In this document: one piece after another, positions 9,501-19,088 of the stretch
Numbering within the stretch: the first letter of the stretch is position 1
How the letters are laid out: each line of letters opens with the position of its first letter
Assembly: GCA_030710605.1 (NCBI GenBank)
Contig: CP092874.1
Span: 45,906,665 to 45,970,664, forward strand
Direction: 5' to 3'
Length of the DNA: 64,000 nt
From: Cordylochernes scorpioides
Taxonomy: Eukaryota; Arthropoda; Arachnida; Pseudoscorpiones; Chernetidae
Translations under genes and position numbers: made by a program
Notes under the pieces: model-generated
The model's database searches: none
The model's input: the letters and a program-made list of their open reading frames with translations, nothing else
Told to the model about the DNA's origin: nothing

Positions 9501-10481
9501 AAATACTTCTATGTAGGGATATATGTTGATGACTTTATCACTGTCTCAGATTCTGAAGATACCTCAAACAGATTCATCAATAAATTGAGACATCACCTGG
9601 AAATAAAGGATGTAACATGTAAAGGCATGTTTTTGGGAATCAAGATCATACAAGACAAGGAGGGAATTTCGCTACAGCAAAGCCACTATGTACAACAAAT
9701 ATTGCAGAAATATGGAATGGAAAATTTTAAGGAAGTTCCAACACCAGGTTCCAAAGAAATCAATTTGGATAATCATATTGAAGATGACAATTGTGAACAG
9801 CACACTTACCAGGAAGCCCTTGGAATGCTAATGTTTCTAGCTGTTAACACCAGACCCGACATTGCTTACATCACTAGCAAACTTTCACAGTACTCCAGAC
9901 AACCAAAACAGATGCACTGGACAGCAATCAAAAGAGTTATGAGATACCTACGAGGAACAATTGACCTAGGAGTGAAATTTGAAAGAGGGAAGACTGGAAT
10001 CCTGAAGTCCTACGCCGATGCCAGCTGGTCGACCACTCATGAAGGAAAATCCTACGGCGGATATGTATTGAAGCTCGGCGAAGCAACTATAGACTGGAAA
10101 AGTAGTAAACAAACACTCGTCGCCCTCTCCACAATGGAAGCAGAAATGATAGCTGCTTGTGAAAGCTGCTGTCAAATCAAGTGGATAATAAACCTGTTAC
10201 GAGAGCTGGAAGAATGGAATTTCATGGAAAAACCAACTGCGATCTATACAGACAGTCAGTCATTGATCAACTGGATCTCCAGCCCTAAACAAAGCAGTCG
10301 CTGTAGACATATCAACAGAAAGTACCACTTCTTGAGAGACTGTTATGAATCCAGAGACATCTGCCTTCTGTACAAGCCATCTCAGGACCTGGAGGCGGAT
10401 ATCTTCACAAAGGACCTATCCCGAGACCAGATGAAGAAACACCTGGAGAGCCTCAGCATCGTGGGAATAAAGCCAAAGTAA
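6516..10481 (+). CDS. Copia Gag-Pol polyprotein, 1,321 aa
   Basis: One frame encodes every Copia domain in order. Gag occupies residues 1-290, with a CCHC knuckle CFICKRKGHFKKDC near 213-226. Protease has IIDSACTSHMT near 303, with Ala where DSG is more usual. Integrase has an HHCC region (WHRRLGHPS; CDACSLGK), then core acidic residues in YVDLFGPM, RTDNGTEF and NGRVERANRTL. RT begins KSKWVFKISKD, has DVKAAYLNG and the active site GIYVDDFITV. RNase H has SYADASW, STMEAEMIA and IYTDSQSLI near the C-terminus. The product would be cut by its protease, copy its RNA inside particles and integrate the cDNA. The ATG at 6,516 follows the primer site by about 100 bases and is the first in frame. No stop or frameshift is present. 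Confidence 0.96.
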   Translation: MKMDTHNLEKIEQLTENNYTTWSMKMEAILDSKDLFEDVIVNDEPDFTKNKLEYDIWKKKNREAYSLIILSLSDDLTIIFRGDKRAKRIWYDIKKRFEGSLENKRIDLMLDLARLKLNPNENVNMYIVRAQKLAQEITQLGKTVTERELVRYIVEGLTPNFDTIAAALSINREISLPDLRQTLLDFEKKRQDRSKNHENAFRSSGNQFKEKSCFICKRKGHFKKDCWFNPNNKGNQNNTTNKNNMASTRNYHKGPKQNKDTARSAIQERTEEPSQRRDSTSEYALHVITREERPTTQDVWIIDSACTSHMTSHGDWIEHKTEERRSIQVAEEGRHIESTSSGLIQATVQGKDKLNNAVTLHNVLHVPHLKGNLMSIPSVVRRGNSVLLNSEGAYIYSSDDKLIGTGNFDGNMYTLNLSRLSEATHVPSEHCLISKDNSRTAWHRRLGHPSNNKLDLILKNNLLKGLNSINGTLDQCDACSLGKMTKVPYVHTDSNQESYPYEAIYVDLFGPMRINSLGGSKYFLTIVDGFSRRIFVEFLKDKLSAAEVLKKFIVKRENELNSKLKRLRTDNGTEFINKNLETFIESKGIKHELTTPYTPRRNGRVERANRTLLDKGRTLLADSQLPLHFWAEAVNTAAYLYNLTPTTNDPDTTPMEKWKGKKPSVSHIMRFGCEVFYKLENHQRHKLEAKSKRGIFVGYSRCRRAYRVFDITARVILETADIHFRENNNVISEEKQNDNNTDTDTYFFIQEDEQLDNHVLSDVDIEEPAPDTMVNRQTESSESDRPQRTRTIPKRFDDYVLATTNETIPKDYEEAIACEDKKHWENAMLKEIQNMYSHQVWELIPRPVNAKVVKSKWVFKISKDQENENKTYKARLVAMGYNQIPGRDYNESFSPVIKNATLRTVLSMAATKDSVIKLFDVKAAYLNGNIENTIFMEQPAGFVQDRNKVCKLNKSIYGLPQSGRSWYEKFSQVLHDCGLEKLKSDPCLFKWKNEDKYFYVGIYVDDFITVSDSEDTSNRFINKLRHHLEIKDVTCKGMFLGIKIIQDKEGISLQQSHYVQQILQKYGMENFKEVPTPGSKEINLDNHIEDDNCEQHTYQEALGMLMFLAVNTRPDIAYITSKLSQYSRQPKQMHWTAIKRVMRYLRGTIDLGVKFERGKTGILKSYADASWSTTHEGKSYGGYVLKLGEATIDWKSSKQTLVALSTMEAEMIAACESCCQIKWIINLLRELEEWNFMEKPTAIYTDSQSLINWISSPKQSSRCRHINRKYHFLRDCYESRDICLLYKPSQDLEADIFTKDLSRDQMKKHLESLSIVGIKPK

Positions 10482-10490
10482 GGAGGGAAT
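10481..10490 (+). other. Copia polypurine tract
   Basis: AAGGAGGGAA lies immediately before the 3' LTR start and overlaps the stop codon of gag-pol. A purine run in this position primes plus-strand DNA synthesis in LTR retrotransposons. Confidence 0.8.
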
Positions 10491-10748
10491 TGTTACGCAA
10501 ACTTTGACTTTAATCATCATAGATGCTGACGTCACTACGATGACGTAACTTCCAACGACTACCTTCAACCTTGCTGATGTTTACCGCTAACTTGTCTTAA
10601 CAATATATGTAATGGAACAAGTCGTTCCTTAAATAAATATATATTTGTTTTTATCTAAAGGGATGTCCTCGTAACTACAACATACGTGAGTACAAAAACA
10701 ACCAGAAATCCTAAAAAAGAATAACCGTATTTTGCTAAGCCTATATCA
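10491..10748 (+). repeat. Copia 3' LTR
   Basis: Identical by eye to 6,141-6,398 over 258 bp and followed by the second CGTTT target duplication. Confidence 0.95.
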
Positions 10749-10753
10749 CGTTT

Positions 10754-11429
10754 TACCTTGTTTTTGTAATTTATTTTAAGTTTTTAATAAATAATTAAAA
10801 ACTTGAGGCGTAGCTACACAAGGTATATTAATTGTTTATTTTCGATACATACAGTTAATAATGATTATTATTGAGCTTTAAGGTTGAATGATTTTAAAAT
10901 TCTAAAATAATAATAATTTTCAAAGATATATATATATATATATCAATTTTGATAAAGCTTAGTTGAAGCTAAGTTCTGAATAATCTGATATTTGAAATGT
11001 GTAGAGAGCACGCAGCGTGTCTCGATATTGTAAATACAATGAAAGGGAGGTAAGAAGATGTTTGGCTAAGTGTGAACAAAGAACGCCATCGTGATAAATT
11101 CTCACACCACTTTTCAAACTTTGCCCATTACGTAATTAAATAAAAATATTTAAAGTTTAATGATACCAAATTTTAATGTATAGATAAATATTCATTTTTA
11201 TTTACAAATAAAATTTCGTGCTTTGAAACGTTTGTATTTAGTAACTATTATATATTTTAAAGTTTATTTTATCTCGATGAAAAACTCGGTAAAGCTTTAT
11301 TTTTGCCTTATTAAAGATATTCATATTAATTTTACTGTGTGTGAGAAATATTCAATAATATGTTATATTAAACTTTAGAATATCTTGGAAAAAAATATTT
11401 AAAAATCTAATGCCACTTGTGTCAATTAG
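10754..11429. other. AT-rich region, nothing recognised
   Basis: AT-rich flank of the Copia site without coding potential. A short (AT)n run lies near 10,925-10,940. Confidence 0.6.
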
Positions 11430-11850
11430 ATAAGTTTTAGAAAGGTTAAATTCGGGTTTTTTTCAGATAGTTTAAATTATGTTAGTTTAGGCTATGTTAG
11501 TTTCAGATCGGCATAATTAGGTTAGTTTAATTAAGAATAAAATAGGTTAGTTTTTCAAATGGGTTAAATTCATTTAGTTTTAGTTATTAGATAGGTTAAA
11601 TTAGGTTAGTTTCAGATATAGGTTGAATTAGGTTAGTTTAGGTAGGGTTATAGTTTCAGATCTATGAAATTAGGTTAGTTTGAATAAGAATAAATTGTGT
11701 TAGATCTAAATGGGTTAAATTAGGTTAGTTTCAGATTGGTTAAATTAGGTTTTATTCAGATAGGTTAATTTAAGTTAGTTTTAGAAAGGTTAAATTAGGT
11801 TAATTTTTAGGTAGGTTAAATCAGGTTAGTTTTATGTAAGCTTTGGCTAT
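11430..11850 (+). repeat. degenerate TTAGG-rich minisatellite
   Basis: The words AGGTTAAATTAGGTTAGTTT and CAGATAGGTTAAATTAGG recur about a dozen times with drift, giving an irregular unit of roughly 25 bp. TTAGGTTAG, two copies of the ancestral arthropod telomere unit TTAGG, recurs in many units. The array is imperfect and interspersed, so it is a minisatellite and not a telomere tract. Confidence 0.7.
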
Positions 11851-13869
11851 GTTGTTTAAATTTTTCATTTTCAAACGGAAAAAAAAAAACATTATTTGAC
11901 TTTAAAATATTCTATTAAATTACGTAATACAAATGTTATTTGTAAATAAAAATAAAAGTGTATTTGTGCATTTGGTGTGAAACCTTTTCACAATGATGCT
12001 CTTTGTTTACACTTAAACAAACATCTCTTAATCTCTCTAATGAAAATACGAATTAATAAGTTAAAAATATTAATAATGTTATATATATATTTTTAAAAAG
12101 GTAAAAAGATATAGGTTGATTTAAATTACGTTTATAAAATGTATTAATTTATATTAAAAGAATGAAATTTTAAATATTGAAATATATATTTATTTTTAAA
12201 ATATTATTAAAAAATAATCAAAAATTCACATCTTGTTTTGGCATTTCATTTTCTCCTTATTTTAACTATTTAGCATTTATATTCTTTTGGTATATATATT
12301 GTTCTTCATATAGAGAAATATTCTGTTTGCCTTCTTAGACTTCCATCCCCCAAGAAAAAGTCTTTCAAATATATTTTGTATCCCCTATGTAGTATCTGTG
12401 CTCACTCTGCTTCATGATTTTGATCCAATATATGTAGCTCTGTGTTTGTAGGATTCCAGATTCCCATCAGCTCTTTTTTGTGTTCTTCTATTCTGTTTTA
12501 TAATTATCGTTTTATTTCCCTTATGCATAATTTGTTTCAATCTAGACATTCGAGTCTATATACAATATCTTCTATTTTCTTATTATTTAATCTGGGTTCT
12601 TTCATTACATAAGAAAATAGACGAAATTGTATATAGAACAGAATATAAAAATTCCAATAAAATATACATAAAGCAATCAAAATGTACTTTATAGCAAAGA
12701 ATACAATAACATAAAGATGGACTAAAAGGAATTAGGAACCTCACAACCATAGGAGGACATATATCGGATCAAAATTATAAAACTGACACTCAATAGGAAA
12801 AGCTATTTACCAAAAGAAAATAAATCACACACACTTATAGCTTTATTAAGACCACCGGTCTTATACACAATCTCCACAGGAAGGAAGCATATATTGAGCT
12901 CCTATACCCCAGGCAGCGCAGAGCTCAACAGCCTCCAGGTCCAACGCATGTCCAGTGGCCACATAATCCACCGTGCATAGGTTAGCGTATCACTGAAAGG
13001 CTAGTGTGGAATCAGTCGCGTTTTAGTCTTCCCTTTCCTCATCCAAATGGACCAAGACATTCTATTAATCTCCTCCGAACGGCGACTGCGGTCTTTTAGA
13101 ATTTATATAAACCAAAGAGAAGACCTTTATCAAACATAATTGTATTCATCCAATTATATATTTGTTGGCTATCGAATTGAGACAGGATAAGTCTCCCAAA
13201 ATCAAATAAATGCTAAATAGATAAGGTGATAAATCAAAATATCAAAAACAAGAAATAAACAACCATTTTAAAAACGTCATTTAAAACAACCTTTATCTTT
13301 TTACCTTTTTTATTCATGTGTTTCACATTATTTAATATTTTAAATTTCTTTATTTAAATATAATTTTCATTATAAATTTAAAATATAGACGCATTTTGAA
13401 AATATCTCTCGAATCGTTCAAAAACTTGTCTTTAAATTAGTTTTATCAAAATAGATTTTCTTGAAGAGTGCGACAGCGGATCGCTGAGCCGTTGGAATAA
13501 AGTTTTTAAAAGGTTTGAGTAAATAAAAATAACGTTTAATTCAATCAAAAGTTTTTTTAGTTAGAGCGGCGTCCCTATGAATTTTGCTAGTTTTCTTCAC
13601 CACAAATTGTTCCAAAAAGATCATCTATGAATGGCAACAAGTTCGGGTTAGGCGACTGTAAATTCGTTGCATAGGTGATGATACCCTAGGGTGTACTGAG
13701 AATTAAACAGTACCATTTGTATGTATTGCTTTCCTCTTTCACATTTTCTAAGAATATATTTTTGCTATCTGAACATCCTTCCCTGCTAAGCCATTGGACC
13801 TGGGTTGTAAAGGTTTGGTGAGTATGTAGTAGGGAATCTAGAACTTTATATTGTAAACATATATATAAG
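11851..13869. other. AT-rich region, nothing coding recognised
   Basis: No gene recognised. An imperfect inverted repeat lies at 12,556-12,583 and 12,609-12,636 (CTATATACAATA... against ...GTATATAG). A less AT-rich patch at 12,890-13,100 has no recognisable product. Confidence 0.55.
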
Positions 13870-13922
13870 TTAATAGTTATAAAACGAAGAGAATTTTTTT
13901 TATTAATATGCATGGGCTACAA

Positions 13923-13950
13923 GCTTTCGGGCTTCACGCCCTTCGACGGG
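13923..13950 (-). ncRNA. hammerhead-like stem-loop at left PLE terminus
   Basis: Reverse complement of the motif at 16,053-16,080; see that entry. It sits at the outer end of the minus PLE copy, as expected for a motif in the element's pseudo-LTR or tail. Confidence 0.35.
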
Positions 13951-14400
13951 TACAACATATTGGGATAAAATAACGCTATATATTGTATCGATATGTGAGA
14001 AATCTGCATACATAACCATATATGAGTTAACAATATCAGATTAAGTTATGGAAATAAGGCTTTTTATAGAAATATTTGACGAAAGTAGGATGTGATGCTA
14101 ATTAAAAATTAAAAAATTAAAAACTAAAAAAAATTTTTTTTTTTTTTATGACAGATTTAACATAACTAAGACTATTGCAATTTATAGGAGAACATATGAT
14201 CATCTATGGATGTCAATCAACTTAAACCAATGTGATGTTATATTAAAAATACCAACAACAGTGAGGAACTATGGCATGGCCCGCCATCAGCGCGATCATC
14301 GGACAAAGGAAAAAATTTTATATAGGGGTAGGTGTCTGGGTGGGGGGGTGGTTTGTTTGCGGTGGGATTAACAGTAAGATCAGGGAAAGAAGTGAACGGC

Positions 14401-14816
14401 CTATAGGTTATTACAAATATCTAAATACTGCGATGGTATGTCGATGTGTCTGTTAATGCTATGGTTATTGATGGATAAAATAGCTTCAATGATCAACCTT
14501 TGGTGCTTGGTATTGACATTAGAGTACAGGGTGGTAGGGGAGGAAAGGTTGAATGAATGGCCGGTGGTGTTAATATGGTTGAAAATGAGCGACCTGTTGT
14601 CTCTGTTGGCAATGCATCTACCGTGTTCGGTCATCCTGATGGCCACGGACCTACCAGTCTCGCCTATGTAAGATGCACTGCAATCGTTACAAGAGACTGA
14701 GTAGACCGAGCCACCAGAGGACCGAGCAACGGTAGATCTAGGTAATCTGGTGATAGGGTGTCTGAGGATGGCGCCGATACTATTGCTATTGGTAAAATGG
14801 GTGTTAATTCCGTGCG
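14401..14816 (-). pseudogene. GIY-YIG endonuclease end, minus PLE copy
   Basis: On the minus strand the frame repeats the endonuclease C-terminus of the plus copy: SYIGETGRSVAIRMTEHGR through the final SQYLDICNNL stop. It begins at the head-to-head junction at 14,816 and so lacks RT. The sequence is near-identical to the plus copy, pointing to a common template or recent formation. Confidence 0.8.
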
Positions 14817-14831
14817 GAAAACTGATCCGTA

Positions 14832-15605
14832 TTGCCGTATCTTGATATACTGGTCATACGTACTACCTCTCATTACCACACCACCGTTTACCACAAGGTT
14901 AACAATCCCACATTCTATACAGACTTCAAATCTTCATGTCCCCTATCGCATAAAATAAATACTGTCCGTACTCTTACCAAGAGATTGTTCACCCACTGCT
15001 CCCTTCCACTGTTTAGAACCATTGAATTTTCCCTAATCATTAAACAGTTGGCCCGGTCCCAATACCCCCCCCATTTCATACATAAGTATAAATTTGACCC
15101 TTCTTCCGTTAGACCTCCTGCAATTACCAGAAACAGTTGTTTACTTCCCTTCTCCACCCAATCAGTCGCCATCTCCCGCATCCTCAGAACGCACGGAATT
15201 AACACCCATTTTACCAATAGCAATAGTATCGGCGCCATCCTCAGACACCCTATCACCAGATTACCTAGATCTACCGTTGCTCGGTCCTCTGGTGGCTCGG
15301 TCTACTCAGTCTCTTGTAACGATTGCAGTGCATCTTACATAGGCGAGACTGGTAGGTCCGTGGCCATCAGGATGACCGAACACGGTAGATGCATTGCCAA
15401 CAGAGACAACAGGTCGCTCATTTTCAACCATATTAACACCACCGGCCATTCATTCAACCTTTCCTCCCCTACCACCCTGTACTCTAATGTCAATACCAAG
15501 CACCAAAGGTTGATCATTGAAGCTATTTTATCCATCAATAACCATAGCATTAACAGACACATCGACATACCATCGCAGTATTTAGATATTTGTAATAACC
15601 TATAG
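14832..15605 (+). CDS. PLE RT thumb and C-terminal GIY-YIG endonuclease (partial)
   Basis: This is the 3' part of a canonical Penelope-like ORF, open for 257 codons to TAG. The first ~140 residues look like the post-palm and linker region (HKVNNPTFYTDFKSSCPLSH; KINTVRTLTKRLFTHCS). From about residue 165 comes a GIY-YIG endonuclease: GGSVYSVSCNDCSASYIGET, then AIRMTEHGR, NHINTTGHSF and EAILSINNHSINRH. Endonuclease at the C-terminus is the canonical Penelope/Poseidon/Neptune order, unlike the element at 42-44 kb. The catalytic YxDD palm is missing because of 5' truncation, so this copy cannot move by itself. The frame start is set by the truncation junction, not by a genuine initiator. Confidence 0.85.
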   Translation: MPYLDILVIRTTSHYHTTVYHKVNNPTFYTDFKSSCPLSHKINTVRTLTKRLFTHCSLPLFRTIEFSLIIKQLARSQYPPHFIHKYKFDPSSVRPPAITRNSCLLPFSTQSVAISRILRTHGINTHFTNSNSIGAILRHPITRLPRSTVARSSGGSVYSVSCNDCSASYIGETGRSVAIRMTEHGRCIANRDNRSLIFNHINTTGHSFNLSSPTTLYSNVNTKHQRLIIEAILSINNHSINRHIDIPSQYLDICNNL

Positions 15606-16052
15606 GCCGTTCACTTCTTTCCCTGATCTTACTGTTAATCCCACCGCAAACAAACCACCCCCCCACCCAGACACCTACCCCTATATAAATTTTTTTCCTT
15701 TGTCCGATGATCGCGCTGATGGCGGGCCATGCCATAGTTCCTCACTGTTGTTGGTTTTTTTAATATAACATCACATTGGTTTAAGTTGATTGACATCCAT
15801 AGATGATCATATGTTCTCCTATAAATTGCAATAGTCTTAGTTATGTTAAATCTGTCATAAAAAAAAAAAAATTTTTTAGTTTTTAATTTTTCAATTTTTA
15901 ATTAGCATCACATCCTACTTTCGTCAAATATTTCTATAAAAAGCCTTATTTCCATAACTTAATCTGATATTGTTAACTCATATATGGTTATGTATGCAGA
16001 TTTCTCACATATCGATACAATATATAGCGTTATTTTCTCCCAATATGTTGTA

Positions 16053-16080
16053 CCCGTCGAAGGGCGTGAAGCCCGAAAGC
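16053..16080 (+). ncRNA. hammerhead-like stem-loop at right PLE terminus
   Basis: The sequence has a GGGC-GTGAA-GCCC hairpin followed at once by GAAA, as stem II and the GAAA core strand of a hammerhead would. The strand before the hairpin reads CCGTCGA where the core needs CTGANGA, so two core bases differ. Pairing for stem I is also poor. Canonical PLEs often carry hammerheads in this part of the element, so this is probably a decayed one; activity is unlikely. Confidence 0.35.
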
Positions 16081-16519
16081 TTGTAGCCCATGCATATTAA
16101 TAAAAAATTTTCTCTTCGTTTTATAACTATTTACAATTCTATAAGAGAAATTTTCATGATTCATGTTATATATATAAGTTATTGCATGATATTCTAATTA
16201 ATTCAAATACTTTCTTGTTTTATATTAATATTTAGAGAAATTTATTCTCTGCATATCATTGCTGAATTTATCATTTATATTTGTATCCATTATCACAGAT
16301 TTGCGGATTAAAATAATAAAACGCCCCGCAAAACTATTTTTTATTTTGTATAAAAGAGAGTTGCGGCGTCTTATGCCTTTAGTTCTGCCTATAGTTTACG
16401 TTTTAAAAGAATAGTTAAAATATTTTAGAGTTAATTATTTGAATGTGTAAAATATATAAAATAAGTGAAATTTGAAGCTGTTAAATAGATAAATATGTTT
16501 ATTTGAAATATTAAGAATG

Positions 16520-17250
16520 CCGGAAGAATTACTTAAGGTTTAGCAACGCACAGTGTTATCCCAGGATATAATGCGGATGAGACAAATTCTCTCGCAATCG
16601 GGACATCAGAGATTAAGATGATTATTAAAGTTCCTAGATAGCAAGGTTGTGAAGAGCAGCTTGCTCACGTGAGAACAAGTTTTGAAGAGCCTGAACGGTC
16701 TAAAGGTACAAAGCATTATACAACAAAGCTACATATGACGGAAATTAATGCAAATAAGATTCATAACCATAAAATGTGTATATGGTTCCACGGAGGCCTT
16801 CGGATACAGTACTGTCCAAGATGGTTATTAATGCTAATTCGAAAAAGAAAGGAAGAGCTAGCACTATAAAGTACGCTTCTTCTGTCTCAGAACGATACAC
16901 TATGAACATCGATGTGATAGGAAACTCCGATTTACTTTATGTAAAGAACGACAGCTTGCTGCACCTCGGGGAGAACGTGTCCAGCGCGAGACCATGGACA
17001 GTAACAACAGTGAGAAACCCTCCCCTGAACCAGAGATACCGGAGGTGTCATTCTCGAGATTAATTGCTAAGAAGGCCGTGAGGAAAGATCGGCCTCGAAA
17101 CAGACCGTGAAACACGACTGAAAGAGTTGTGGTTCGGCTATTGTTGGTTCAGGGTTCGGAGTCTTCAATACTGCATAGAGATGTGCTCTAATTCTTGATT
17201 GTTCCAATTTCTGAAGTAAATGTCCAAATATATGGTATGGTAAAGAGCTG
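16520..17250 (+). pseudogene. BEL/Pao-like Gag relic, plus copy
   Basis: Frameshifted reading frames between about 16,520 and 17,130 give MTEINANKIHNHKMC, then a damaged knuckle and RKRKEELAL, matching the better copy on the minus strand at 17,986-18,545. DNA similarity to that copy extends over about 600 bp. Many knuckle cysteines are lost. It would once have encoded the zinc-knuckle part of a BEL/Pao-type Gag. It is not functional. Confidence 0.55.
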
Positions 17251-17800
17251 GCCCACTTTGCCATTTAGTTGCCTCGTGACCAAGAATGGAAGTTGCCGAT
17301 ACAGGATTTAGTAGTAAAAATATGACAGTATTATTGCATTGTCGGAACCTCTGTTTGCCTTTGGGCCGCCGAAAAAACGAAGAGCATTCAACCTGCTAAT
17401 CCATAATTTATTGATACAAAACACACGTGGAGTAAACCTGATGTGGAAGTAATTAATCTTTTTTCCTTCAGTTTTACATATATTATCCAACCTAACCTGG
17501 TGTTTTACGCACATAATTGCGTCTTCTCGAGTCTATGGATATTGGGCAGCAGCAACATTCCATAAACGTCTGACTCCACTGTTAACAAATTGTAGATCAG
17601 CTAGCTGGATGTTCTTCATTTTCTCGATCATCGGCAAACATAAGTACCCACATGCCAATAATCCTGTCACATATTTTACTACTAAAGCCTGTAGAAGCAA
17701 CTTCTATTTTTTTAAATCAGTAACTCAATGACTAAGTGGGCCAGAATCTTTACTTCTACTCATTTTCAGATTTTATACCATATATTTGGGCTTCTACTTT
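17251..17800. other. centre of the BEL-like inverted pair
   Basis: Sequence between the two inverted gag relics. Parts near 17,200-17,270 and 17,720-17,800 still pair weakly (TGGGCCAG/CTGGCCCA and ACCATATATTTGG words). No coding region was recognised. Confidence 0.4.
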
Positions 17801-17985
17801 AAAGATAGGGATATTTTAGAATCTTTATGTAGAAATGAAGATTCCGAACCCTGAAACAACAATGGTCGAACCACAACGCTTTCACTCATGAGGTTCATGA
17901 TCTGCACCAAGGTCGTGGCCAAAAGAGCTTTCGGTACGGCCTTTTTAGCATGTAATACCACGAATGAGATCTCCGATATCTCTAG

Positions 17986-18545
17986 TTAAGGAGAGGTTTC
18001 CTCACTGTTGTTACTGTCCATCTCCCTAGCCTCGTGCTGGACATGTTCCACCTTCTCCTCGAGGTGTAGCAAGCTTCTGTTAATCGCATGCAGTACATCG
18101 GAGTTTCCCTCACATCGATGTTCATAGTGTCCCTTTCTCAGGCAGAAGAAGCGGGTTTTACATCGAGCTAGCTCTTCCTTTCTTTTTCGAATAGGCATTG
18201 ATTGCCATCTTGGACAGTAATGTATCCAATGGCCTCCGTGACACACTATACACATTTTAGGGTTATGAATCTTATTCTCCTTAATTTCTGTCACATGCCT
18301 TGTTACAAAAGGCTTTTTACCTCTAGACCGCACGAGCTCACAAAAAATTGTTTCGCGTAAGCAAGACGCTTTTCACTTTTAACCACGCGTTCTATGAATT
18401 TTAATAAAGATCCTAAATTGCTGATATACTGACTGCGAAGATTCTGTCTCATTCGCAATAGATCCTGAGAAAGAACTACGTCGCCATATCTTAAGTACTC
18501 CTTCCGGTATGCTGGATTCCACAAGTGGATACAAGAATGCGGCAA
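17986..18545 (-). pseudogene. BEL/Pao-like Gag relic, minus copy
   Basis: Two overlapping minus frames join near 18,310-18,330. The first (18,303-18,545) is a helical Gag segment (RMRQNLRSQYISNLGSLLKF). The second (17,986-18,333) holds two zinc knuckles typical of BEL/Pao Gag, CIVCHGGHWIHYC and, after RKRKEELARCKTR, FFCLRKGHYEHRC. An LTR-like segment lies upstream on the same strand at 18,715-18,957. Protease, RT and integrase are absent. The call rests on the paired knuckles and the KRKEELAR spacer. Confidence 0.65.
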
Positions 18546-18714
18546 TAACGCTCTGTACTCGCCTCCAACGATTACAGATGGAATTCGCTCTTATCGTACA
18601 GTTCTTCCAGAAACAGCGTCTTTCTTGTGGCGTTGTATATTACAAGATTTCATAATTCAAAGGACATATAGGCGACCGCGCCCAGGTTCAACCCAGCAGT
18701 GTCAGCGGAGGTGT

Positions 18715-18957
18715 GATATGGTGTGTCCATCTTCGCAGGCCGCTTCTGGCTCTCTTTCCTTGCCTCGGTGTTAGGCATCCAGGTTTGTGTCATGGCCTCC
18801 ACCTCTGTCCCGAGGGCTGTCTCCGACCCGCTCGGTGCTCACATCTAGCCCTGCCTCTGCTTCTTGCTGTCCGCGTGCGGGAAAAACCTCACCACTTTTC
18901 CCCAAGTCTACGACTGCCAGTTTATTCACACGTCGGTTTACTCGGGGTTACAACATA
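18715..18957 (-). repeat. LTR-like segment upstream of the BEL gag relic
   Basis: On the minus strand it starts TGTTGTAACCCCGAG and shares blocks with the repeats at 1,991 and 3,182: AACTGGCAGTCGT, AAGAAGCAGAGGCAGGGC and GGCCATGACACAAAC. Its position before the gag relic is what suggests those repeats are BEL-type LTRs. Confidence 0.55.
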
Positions 18958-19088
18958 TAAATAGGTGAATAATAAGCAAATATAAATGATGAGTTCAGCA
19001 ATAATATGTAAAGGATAGAATTCATTTTAAAAATGTTACAAAACTAACAAAATATTTTAATTAGAAAATAATGTATTTATTATATATA

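Larger units (their letters stand above)
6141..10748 (+). mobile_element. complete Copia LTR retrotransposon
   Basis: The element is 4,608 bp with two 258-bp LTRs that are identical on reading (TGTTACGC...CTATATCA), flanked by the 5-bp duplication CGTTT at 6,136-6,140 and 10,749-10,753. Between them lie a primer site, a single uninterrupted gag-pol frame and a polypurine tract. Identical LTRs and an intact frame imply a very recent insertion, and this copy may be autonomous. It is the youngest element in the window. Confidence 0.96.
13870..16133. mobile_element. head-to-head inverted pair of canonical Penelope-like elements
   Basis: The left arm 13,870-14,816 is the near-exact reverse complement of 15,190-16,133, with a 373-bp unpaired centre. 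The right (plus) copy covers 14,817-16,133 and encodes the end of RT plus a C-terminal GIY-YIG endonuclease. The left (minus) copy is the same element truncated further from its 5' side. Both arms end with the same GC-rich stem-loop and an A- or T-rich tail. Head-to-head 5'-truncated pairs are a known insertion product of endonuclease-bearing Penelope-like elements. No convincing target duplication was found. Confidence 0.88.

Noticed and set aside
11430-11850. Interstitial telomere array
   Set aside because: TTAGG occurs as scattered doublets in a longer degenerate unit and not as an uninterrupted (TTAGG)n tract.
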